From: an uncultured Fidelibacterota bacterium
GTDB taxonomy: Bacteria; Fidelibacterota; Marinisomatia; Marinisomatales; TCS55
Direction: 5' to 3'
DNA length: 64,000 nucleotides
NCBI GenBank assembly: GCA_902615915.1
Contig: CACMQQ010000006.1
Span: 1 to 64,000 of the forward strand
Made by a program: the position numbers and the translations under genes. The notes below the pieces were generated by a model. That model was not told where the DNA came from. It ran no database searches and saw only the letters and a program-made list of their open reading frames with translations. Of the stretch, positions 58,163 to 64,000 are shown piece after piece. The stretch's first letter is position 1. Every line of letters starts with the position of its first letter.

Positions 58163-58471
58163 TTAATCTTTTTTCGGCAGTATCTTTTCTTCAATATTCT
58201 TTATTGTGTTTTCTTTCATCTTTTCCGTTGCCTCACTCGTAGATTTTTTCACGTTCTCAACACCACTTTGTAAATTTTCTTTTATATCATCTAAAGAAAC
58301 CTCTTTACCGCTCCATATAGAATAAGCTATCCACAAAATAAATAATGCACTAAATACCAATACTATTTTCAGGAGTTTTTTTAAAACGCCAAGGAGGATG
58401 ATAATTGAAAAAACAACTGCTATGGCCAGATAAATTGGTTCATTTGAAAGGGTTTCAATTAAGTTTTCCAT
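58163..58471 (-). CDS. Small membrane protein with charged C-terminal helix
   Basis: A 102 aa protein. Two close hydrophobic helices (about 12-30 and 33-52) are followed by an amphipathic Lys/Glu-rich tail (about 58-102), typical of small envelope or stress proteins. No named family. Located 3 bp after the metallophosphatase stop on the same strand, so probably one operon. It is convergent with the transporter fusion, 4 bp apart. Confidence 0.6.
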   Translation of the reverse strand: MENLIETLSNEPIYLAIAVVFSIIILLGVLKKLLKIVLVFSALFILWIAYSIWSGKEVSLDDIKENLQSGVENVKKSTSEATEKMKENTIKNIEEKILPKKD

Positions 58472-58474
58472 TGA

Positions 58475-59404
58475 CTACTTCTTGTTCATCCTCTTTAATT
58501 TATTGCGATTTATTCTACCTGTTCTATTTTCGTACTCATTGATCAAGCTCATAATACGGGGATCATCCGGTAAAGAAAGTTTCATAGTGTCGACTCTTCC
58601 TTCCTTTTTAGAAACATTTCCATTGCTAAAAGAAATTTTTACTATTCCAATTTGATAGCCAGATTTTCCTGCTTGAACGACTAAAGTATTATTGAACTCT
58701 TCAGGTGACTCAAATAGAGATTGGCTATGGGACCCAACAATAAGGTCAACATCTTTTAATTTTTTTGCCATCTCAACATCTTTATCAGCGCCTTGGTGAG
58801 TTAACAAGACAACTATGTCAGTTTTGTTTTTTAATTTATTCAGTTCGCTATTTATTTCTTGGTAAGGGTCCATTAGATCGATCTTTTCCTTTATTTCTTG
58901 AGGATAATATTTAATTGCATATTCATCCAAGATTCCAATAATTCCCACTTTCAAGCCATTGCGATTGACAATAATGGATTTAACACTTCGCTCTGTTTTT
59001 AGATTAGTGCTAACAATCGATTTATCCATAATATCAACAAACTGTTTAAGTTGTTTTTGATCCATCGTTATCTCTTGATCCCCTAATAAAATAGCATCAT
59101 AAGGAAGTAAATTGTATGCTTCAGCCATTAAACTATCTTTCAAAAACTGCTTGCTCATTGTAAAGATATCACCCGAATCAACTAATATCGAATTAGGGTT
59201 TTTTTGCATGAATTCTTTAACAAAAACAGAACGTTTTTCAACTGCACCATAGGGCTTATCAGGGCAATAACAATTCTCAAGTGCTCCATTGGTGTTGTTG
59301 GTGTGAAGGATATAAATAACTTTTTCTTGGGCATGCAAACCCATAGAAAGGATCACTAAAAGACTTTTGAAATGAATTTTAATTAGTTTTATCAATTCCA
59401 ACAT
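58475..59404 (-). CDS. 5'-nucleotidase/metallophosphatase-like protein with altered metal sites
   Basis: A 309 aa protein, with an N-terminal hydrophobic segment ending about residue 25 (GLHAQ), and only the metallophosphatase-type domain of UshA-like enzymes. Asp76/Asp79 (VDSGD), His203 (LTHQGAD) and His226 (GSHSQS) remain. The first metal motif that should read DxH is LHTNNTNG (34-41), and the GNHE motif is GDQE (108-111). The CYCPDKPYGAVEKR insertion (45-58) resembles a Cys-containing subgroup of this family. It may be inactive or a variant with different metal use. The start is only 17 bp from the divergent YidD-like gene. Confidence 0.75.
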   Translation of the reverse strand: MLELIKLIKIHFKSLLVILSMGLHAQEKVIYILHTNNTNGALENCYCPDKPYGAVEKRSVFVKEFMQKNPNSILVDSGDIFTMSKQFLKDSLMAEAYNLLPYDAILLGDQEITMDQKQLKQFVDIMDKSIVSTNLKTERSVKSIIVNRNGLKVGIIGILDEYAIKYYPQEIKEKIDLMDPYQEINSELNKLKNKTDIVVLLTHQGADKDVEMAKKLKDVDLIVGSHSQSLFESPEEFNNTLVVQAGKSGYQIGIVKISFSNGNVSKKEGRVDTMKLSLPDDPRIMSLINEYENRTGRINRNKLKRMNKK

Positions 59405-59421
59405 CCTTAAAATTCAACGTA

Positions 59422-60030
59422 ATGAAGTATTTAATCAAAACATTTTTATTCATTTCTATAATTTTTGCTCAATACCCAGCTGACACACTATTAATATTGC
59501 CTTCGACAAGTAAAATTGAGAGAATGTTGATCAGTCCAATCTCAAAATGGCAGAGGATTTCTTATGGTTCGCCTGAAATGAATTGTCAATTTTTTCCTAG
59601 CTGCTCACAATACGGAGCAATAGCTATCAATGAAAAAGGCCCTATTCTAGGATTGCTTGCTACATCTGATAGAATAATTAGGTGCAATCCTTCAGCAATG
59701 AAAACCCACTCAATGATTGTTGGTGGTTTTTATCAAGATGGAAGAATAATTGACATGTTAAAACCTGAGTATATAAATGATGAAAAATCACCTGTCGTTG
59801 CTGGTATATTATCAATAGTGCCAGGCTTAGGAAGAATATATTCCAAAAAATATACTGATGGGCTTTTTGGCTTTTTATTAACCTCAGTAGCTTATCAAAC
59901 TGCTATAAGGAGTAATAAGAAAAATTCTATTTTAGCTCCCTTTTTTATCTCTGCTGCTGTAGTACTTCATGGAGGTGAAATATATGGCTCTTATAGATCA
60001 GCAAAATATTATACTTCAAAAAAAAATTAA
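59422..60030 (+). CDS. YidD-like protein with C-terminal membrane domain
   Basis: A 202 aa protein. After a signal-like start (LFISIIFAQ), residues about 35-95 match the YidD membrane-insertion-efficiency family (NCQFFPSCSQYGAIAI ... DRIIRCNP). Instead of ending there, it continues into a segment with GILSIVPGLGRIYSKKYTDG (128-147) and two hydrophobic stretches, resembling small membrane domains of the DUF5683/TM2 kind. YidD normally lies next to rpmH/rnpA/yidC. Here it does not. The function could be a derived envelope protein. Confidence 0.75.
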   Translation: MKYLIKTFLFISIIFAQYPADTLLILPSTSKIERMLISPISKWQRISYGSPEMNCQFFPSCSQYGAIAINEKGPILGLLATSDRIIRCNPSAMKTHSMIVGGFYQDGRIIDMLKPEYINDEKSPVVAGILSIVPGLGRIYSKKYTDGLFGFLLTSVAYQTAIRSNKKNSILAPFFISAAVVLHGGEIYGSYRSAKYYTSKKN

Positions 60031-60040
60031 CTATTAGGCC

Positions 60041-60409
60041 TTGATTAAAAAAATATATTATTTATCCATCATAACTACACTATCATTTACTGCTATCCTT
60101 TTTTATTTAAAAAAAGAAATATACATGATCATTTTTATGGGCGCTTTTATTCCTATTTTAACAAGTTATCTCAATATTAAAATAATTGATTTTATATCCT
60201 CAAAGTATGATCATCAAATCACTGTTAAATTCAATGCAGCGCAATTTTTTATTAAATCTATATTTGTAATTTCACTTATGTTTATTGGCATTAAGGAATT
60301 AGAATTAAATATTCCTATTTTTATCAGTTGCCTGTGTTCGATATGGTTCATCTTTCATATAATGGAAGGTTTTTATACAAATTCGTTAATAAAAAAAAAT
60401 AATAGCTGA
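60041..60409 (+). CDS. Small four-helix membrane protein
   Basis: A 122 aa hydrophobic protein with TTG start, 10 bp after the YidD-like stop. About four membrane helices (8-22, 28-46, 68-84, 90-110) with basic loops. It could be an ATP-synthase-subunit-I-like protein, but no ATP synthase genes are in this window, so I do not assign it. Function unknown. Confidence 0.55.
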   Translation: MIKKIYYLSIITTLSFTAILFYLKKEIYMIIFMGAFIPILTSYLNIKIIDFISSKYDHQITVKFNAAQFFIKSIFVISLMFIGIKELELNIPIFISCLCSIWFIFHIMEGFYTNSLIKKNNS

Positions 60410-60457
60410 TAATGCATTTTATTATAAAAATTTTATAATGTTAAATTAATAGCATTG

Positions 60458-60529
60458 GGTGGATTAGTTTAACAGGCAAAACAGGGAACTCGTAATTCTC
60501 AAAAACCAGTTCAAGTCTGGTATCCACCT
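60458..60529 (+). tRNA. tRNA-Thr (CGT)
   Basis: A 72-nt cloverleaf folds by hand: acceptor GGTGGAT/ATCCACC, D stem GTTT/AAAC with AACAGGCA loop, anticodon stem GGGAA/TTCTC with loop CTCGTAA (anticodon CGT at 60491-60493, reads ACG), 4-nt variable loop, and T arm ACCAG/CTGGT with TTCAAGT loop. The 3' CCA is not encoded; the sequence after the discriminator T is CATT. Confidence 0.9.
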
Positions 60530-60588
60530 CATTAAGATTGTAGACAGTTAAAATTTACATGAATTACAAATTGATTAGGAGATAAATA

Positions 60589-60957
60589 ATGGATACTAAT
60601 TTAGCATTAACAATTATTGGTTCAGTTTTGACCGTTATTGGTGTTGTCTTTATTGCTATACCAAAAGTTGTAAATGAGAAAACTATAGATGGCCTTCCTA
60701 CCGAAGCGGTTAATATTGCAGCTGTATTTCGTTCAGCCAATGGTGGTCTAGGTTTAGCTTTGGGAATGGTAGCGATTTACTCCAGAAATCTACCATCTGA
60801 GTATGCTGAAACAGTCCTCCTTTCTTTAGGCACAGGTTTTATTTTAGTAAATTTAGCATTATTGTCTGGAAAAAGATTTGAAGATGAACTACCTGTTCCA
60901 CCTATGATCATTTTTCTTATTCTTACATTTATAGCTTATTACTCAGCGTTAGGTTAA
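60589..60957 (+). CDS. DUF4345-like small membrane protein
   Basis: A 122 aa protein with four hydrophobic segments. AVFRSANGGLGLALGMVAIY (about 46-65) resembles DUF4345-family membrane proteins. Ribosome site AGGAGATAAATA precedes the ATG. Single gene between tRNA-Thr and a convergent gene. Role unknown; family members are uncharacterised. Confidence 0.7.
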   Translation: MDTNLALTIIGSVLTVIGVVFIAIPKVVNEKTIDGLPTEAVNIAAVFRSANGGLGLALGMVAIYSRNLPSEYAETVLLSLGTGFILVNLALLSGKRFEDELPVPPMIIFLILTFIAYYSALG

Positions 60958-61042
60958 ACAGAATTAAGAAAATCCAACGTCAATAGTTATTAATTCAAAG
61001 TTGGTTTTTCCCTAGTATTCACTTAAAATAAATCACCCTGAA

Positions 61043-62035
61043 CTACAGACAAGGGGGTGAACCACCGCCACGTAGTTCGTCACAACGCACACCGCTCTTA
61101 TGTGATATGAGGTACCAGCCTCCACCATAATTCCGATCTACTTTTGAATTATTAAAAAGTCTTAACTGATGGTATTCATGTGAGCAACTATCATCCAAAC
61201 ATGTTGAGTGGATTTCTACTTCGATAAATACTATATCTCCAGAAAATGAGGTGTTTTGGTAGAAGTTTAATGTTTTGCATTTACCCTCGTAGTCTTCTTC
61301 CGGATCATAATCATCTCCACATGTTTTGTAGGTATAGCCTTTGAAGTTTGGATCGACTATATAGCTGCCATCTTTGTAAATATTTTTTTCATACTTTTCC
61401 AATGTTGAGGTTGAAAGAGAAAAAAATCCATTTTCGCTAAACAGAAAAGTGGCTACTAAAACTGGATCACTATCAAAATTCTTAATTGCTTTAGGGCTTA
61501 GTTTTTTTGTCAAAATAAGATTATTAAGTGAAGCAAGACTTTCACCAAAACCTGATTTTTCATATTTAGATAGTTCTAATTGTCTCCCTTGATATTCCTC
61601 AAAGTATGATTCATCGACAATAATATCTTCTATCTTTAGAGGTTCGCCTAAAATTCTTCGACTGTCCTTATCATTTTTAAGCAAAACAAGAGGGTTAGCT
61701 AGCCTGTTTCCATTAATCAAAATCCTATTTCTATCATCGAGAAATTCCAAAATATAAACGCCTCCATCCCAATAACTCCCCTCTGAAGCAATTAAGCTTC
61801 GCAATTGGAGAGATTTGTCATTCTTATCGCCTCTTCCGAAAAGATAAAAAGATGTATTATCATACCTATTATCGTAATAATGCATGTAAGCCCTAACCCC
61901 TTTGTTATCGTAATAGATTATAATGTCTGCGCCATTCTCACTTATTTTGCCAATGTTTTTCATTGCGCCATAATAGTCTTGAGAAATAAGCAGACTAAAA
62001 AAAATTTGACATAAAATAAATGTTATTTTAATCAC
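61043..62035 (-). CDS. Secreted Cys-containing hypothetical protein
   Basis: A 330 aa unrecognised protein with a hydrophobic leader (FILCQIFFSLLIS) and mature N-terminus rich in Tyr/Asp (YYGAMKNIGKISENGADIIIYY). The C-terminal third carries several Cys (CGDDYDPEEDYEGKC, CLDDSC, GVRC, PPCL) that could form disulfides in the envelope. No enzymatic motif. It is divergent from the CsgG-like gene across a 56 bp gap. Confidence 0.65.
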   Translation of the reverse strand: MIKITFILCQIFFSLLISQDYYGAMKNIGKISENGADIIIYYDNKGVRAYMHYYDNRYDNTSFYLFGRGDKNDKSLQLRSLIASEGSYWDGGVYILEFLDDRNRILINGNRLANPLVLLKNDKDSRRILGEPLKIEDIIVDESYFEEYQGRQLELSKYEKSGFGESLASLNNLILTKKLSPKAIKNFDSDPVLVATFLFSENGFFSLSTSTLEKYEKNIYKDGSYIVDPNFKGYTYKTCGDDYDPEEDYEGKCKTLNFYQNTSFSGDIVFIEVEIHSTCLDDSCSHEYHQLRLFNNSKVDRNYGGGWYLISHKSGVRCDELRGGGSPPCL

Positions 62036-62091
62036 ATCTAATTCCTTTATTTTTCAGTATTTTAAAATAAATTTTAGAAAAAATTATAAAT

Positions 62092-62715
62092 ATGCTCAGA
62101 AAAATAATAGCAATAACCCTAGCGAATATTTTACTTTTTAGTAATTTAACAGCTTTTACTATTAAAAATGAGACCATAGCGGTCTTTGATTTCATTGGAA
62201 ATGATATTAATAGCAACACTGCTCGCACGCTATCTGACCGTTTGAGAATTGAGCTTGTAAAATATAATTTTATTAATGTTTTAGAAAGAAACAGGATTGA
62301 TGCAATATTAGAAGAGCAAGCTATACAGATGAGTGGATGCGTCGATGAGTGTTTGGTTGAGGTCGGAAGATTGCTAGGAGCTACCTCTATAATAACTGGT
62401 TCTATCGGCAAAGTCGGAGATTATTATACGATTAATGCAAGGAAGATAAACGCTACCACAGGAAAGCTTGAAAACGCCTTTGGGTATGATAGTAAATTAG
62501 GTATCGAAAGTTTATTGGTTAATGGTATGAATGAAGTAGCCTATCAAATAGTATATGGAGAAAAATTATCTAATACTTTACAAGTCATACCTAAGGAACC
62601 AATTGATCCTGTAGAGTTAATGATGGGGGGAATATTTTGTATCACAGGGGGGATTATAATCTGGATAATGGTTCTTGTAGTTCAGATAGCTGTGGATGTT
62701 TCTGGAGATTTATGA
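62092..62715 (+). CDS. CsgG-family lipid-less secreted or membrane protein
   Basis: A 207 aa protein. Signal-like start (IIAITLANILLFSNLTAFT), then the CsgG/LpoB-type domain: IAVFDFIGNDI, ARTLSDRLRIELVKYNFINVLERNRID, EEQAIQMSGCVDECLVEVGRLLGATSIITGSI and YYTINARKINATTGKLENA (about 30-145). The C-terminus adds one or two membrane helices (about 178-202). CsgG is the curli channel, but small relatives have varied envelope roles. No curli genes are nearby, so I keep the family name only. Confidence 0.75.
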   Translation: MLRKIIAITLANILLFSNLTAFTIKNETIAVFDFIGNDINSNTARTLSDRLRIELVKYNFINVLERNRIDAILEEQAIQMSGCVDECLVEVGRLLGATSIITGSIGKVGDYYTINARKINATTGKLENAFGYDSKLGIESLLVNGMNEVAYQIVYGEKLSNTLQVIPKEPIDPVELMMGGIFCITGGIIIWIMVLVVQIAVDVSGDL

Positions 62716-62811
62716 AATTTAGATGAAATAGGTTTTTCATCTTGCTAAGCTCAGGCTTTTACCTGCTCAGAGTGATTAGTTCTAAACGATGAGTGAGGAG
62801 TTAATTATAAT

Positions 62812-63216
62812 CTAATTATGGGAAAAAAATTCTACCTTCTTTTTTATTTTTTCATTTAAACTAGCTTCAACAGGGCAGGCCTTAGCAGCTCTTTCTAATT
62901 TCTTTTTTTCTTTATCAGATAATTTTGATTTAAAGAACAATTTTATTGTGATGCTTTCAATCATCCTTGGACTGCTACTCATAGTTTTCTCAACTTCAGC
63001 AGTAGTTCCATCGATATTTATATTATCTCTTTTTGCCACTATGCCCATTATTGTTAACATGCATGAGGCTACTGATGTAGCTACTAGATCACTTGGAGCA
63101 AATGCCTCCCCCTTACCATTGTTGTCAATAGGAGCATCGGTAACTATAACATCACCAGATTGAATATGAACCGCTTCTGTTCTTAAGTCACCTTGGTAGG
63201 TTACTCTTGAGATCAT
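62812..63216 (-). CDS. OsmC family peroxiredoxin-like protein
   Basis: A 134 aa protein of OsmC/Ohr fold. Conserved thiols Cys52 (TSVASCMLTIM) and Cys114 (AKACPVEASLN) fit the two-Cys organic hydroperoxide reductases. The cytosolic location and normal length agree. It lies 8 bp downstream of the FKBP lipoprotein gene on the same strand, so the two are probably co-transcribed. Confidence 0.88.
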   Translation of the reverse strand: MISRVTYQGDLRTEAVHIQSGDVIVTDAPIDNNGKGEAFAPSDLVATSVASCMLTIMGIVAKRDNINIDGTTAEVEKTMSSSPRMIESITIKLFFKSKLSDKEKKKLERAAKACPVEASLNEKIKKKVEFFSHN

Positions 63217-63224
63217 TTATTTGA

Positions 63225-63629
63225 CTATTCTATGCTTAGGAGATCTATCTCAAAAATTAGAGTGGAGTTTGCTGGTATAGCTCCCATATTTCTATTTCCA
63301 TATCCCATGCTAGGAGGAATAGTTAATTTTCGTTTTCCACCAATTTTCATCCCAATAAGTCCATCATCCCATCCCTTGATCACTTGACCAGCTCCAACGG
63401 TAAACCTAAATGGAGACCTTCCCGGATTCAATGACGAATCAAAAACATTGCCATTGGTTAGTTTTCCCGTATAGTTGACATTTACAATATCATATTGTTT
63501 TACCTCAGCTCCTTCGCCAACAACAAGATCTTCTATAACTAATTCTCCTGACATATTATTATTTTCCTTACTACATCCTACAAATAAAACCATTAAAGCT
63601 ATTGCAGGTATTTTCCAGTTTAGTTGCAC
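63225..63629 (-). CDS. FKBP-type peptidyl-prolyl isomerase lipoprotein
   Basis: About 134 aa envelope foldase. I prefer the GTG at 63629, which has GGAG six nt upstream. A TTG at 63641 would add four residues. The signal ends FVGC (lipobox). The FKBP domain is complete: YDIVNVNYTGKLTNGNVFDSS, RFTVGAGQVIKGWDDGLIGM, KLTIPPSMGYG and IPANSTLIFEIDLLSI. It catalyses proline isomerisation in the periplasm. It is divergent from the LptA-like gene and followed by osmC. Confidence 0.9.
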   Translation of the reverse strand: MQLNWKIPAIALMVLFVGCSKENNNMSGELVIEDLVVGEGAEVKQYDIVNVNYTGKLTNGNVFDSSLNPGRSPFRFTVGAGQVIKGWDDGLIGMKIGGKRKLTIPPSMGYGNRNMGAIPANSTLIFEIDLLSIE

Positions 63630-63807
63630 GATTAACTCCAAAATTTGTGTGTAAAGTTTACATCAAAAGATGTTTTGAATTAGCATTAATTTACAGCAAT
63701 AATTCATGGAAACAATTTTCATCAGCCTCGCGTTACATATTTACATCGCTTAATTCGAGGTTGAGCACTAATTTTTTAATAAAAAGAGATTATACTAGTA
63801 ACGCGAA

Positions 63808-64000
63808 ATGAAAACCAAAGTAATATTTTCAATTTTTTTCATTATGACAGCTCATTTTGCGTTTGCTGAGGAGAGACTACGACTTGAAAAAGCCGATCTT
63901 CTTGAGAATGTTACTGTCAATGGGGTTTCCATGCAATACCTTAAAGGAAACGTTATTTTTCGAAAAGGAGAAATGGTATTAAAATGCGATTGGGCTCGTT
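63808..64000 (+). CDS. LptA/OstA-like lipopolysaccharide-transport protein, 3'-truncated by the window edge
   Basis: Only the first 64 residues are inside the window. ATG at 63808, signal peptide ending AFA, then RLEKADLLENV and LKGNVIFRKGEMVLKCDWA, the start of an OstA/LptA beta-jellyroll that carries lipopolysaccharide across the periplasm. Confidence is moderate because most of the protein lies beyond base 64000. Confidence 0.7.
   Translation, partial: MKTKVIFSIFFIMTAHFAFAEERLRLEKADLLENVTVNGVSMQYLKGNVIFRKGEMVLKCDWAR

Noticed and set aside
60041..60409. Assignment as ATP synthase subunit I
   Set aside because: Only general hydrophobic similarity; no ATP synthase genes in the window and no diagnostic motif.
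60968..61013. Possible terminator after the DUF4345-like gene
   Set aside because: AAAATCCAAC and GTTGGTTTTT pair with one mismatch but across a loop of about 20 nt in AT-rich sequence, too weak to call.
62720..62745. GATGAAA/TTTTCATC hairpin after the CsgG-like gene
   Set aside because: Short AT-rich stem without a T-run; not convincing as a terminator.
63710..63765. Possible RNA structure with CCTCG/CGAGG arms before the LptA-like gene
   Set aside because: Only a five-base stem across a wide AT-rich loop. No tRNA or known riboswitch pattern could be built.

Overview
The window is AT-rich, very compact Gram-negative DNA. Its proteome points to the Fibrobacteres-Chlorobi-Bacteroidetes side of the tree, most likely a marine Marinimicrobia (SAR406)-type bacterium. 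The reasons are four secreted proteins with type IX secretion (T9SS) type-A C-terminal sorting domains (YPNPFN or a related motif), three PorV/UPF0164-like beta barrels, three TonB-dependent receptors with carboxypeptidase-regulatory N-domains, many surface lipoproteins, and frequent TTG starts. The phylum is an inference from protein style; there is no rRNA or other marker gene here. No gene-free stretch exceeds about 200 bp, and I saw no insertion sequence, prophage, CRISPR array or transcriptional regulator.

Layout. 1-2.4 kb: three unrecognised small genes and an aldo/keto reductase, then tRNA-Phe. 2.5-13.4 kb (minus strand): a PorV-like barrel with a Tyr/Gly/Ser-rich lipoprotein, an oligopeptidase B-like S9 peptidase, gamma-glutamyltranspeptidase, TrhO, a saccharopine-dehydrogenase-like reductase and a TonB-type outer-membrane protein. 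13.6-29.1 kb: an alpha-glucan locus. A GH13 enzyme with a sorting domain is divergent from an operon of GH97 alpha-glucosidase, TonB receptor, giant FnIII protein and PorV-like barrel, followed by a large secreted protein with carbohydrate-binding-like modules. 29.2-49.0 kb: a beta-glucan (laminarin-like) locus. It has an esterase-like lipoprotein and GH5 on plus. On minus is a second TonB receptor / giant protein / PorV-like cassette, followed by a SurA-like lipoprotein, GH16 and GH5-CBM. A lamin-tail/CBM9-like secreted protein lies upstream of it. GH3 and a ROK sugar kinase are divergent from that. 49.2-64 kb: housekeeping and envelope genes. These are a dienoyl-CoA-reductase-like SDR, a three-module acidic secreted protein, a secretin with a lipoprotein partner, a nucleotide-transporter/HEAT/cNMP fusion, a degenerate metallophosphatase, a YidD fusion, tRNA-Thr, a CsgG-like protein, OsmC, an FKBP lipoprotein and the start of an LptA/OstA-like gene.

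How it works together (inference). Extracellular GH13/GH97 act on alpha-glucans and GH16/GH5/GH3 on beta-1,3-glucan. Oligosaccharides pass through TonB receptors, and the ROK kinase phosphorylates released glucose. Both loci lack a SusD homologue. In its place each carries the same translationally coupled trio: TonB receptor, 1150-1306 aa FnIII protein with calcium-loop-like motifs, and a PorV-like barrel. This duplicated SusC/SusD-substitute cassette is the most interesting system in the window.
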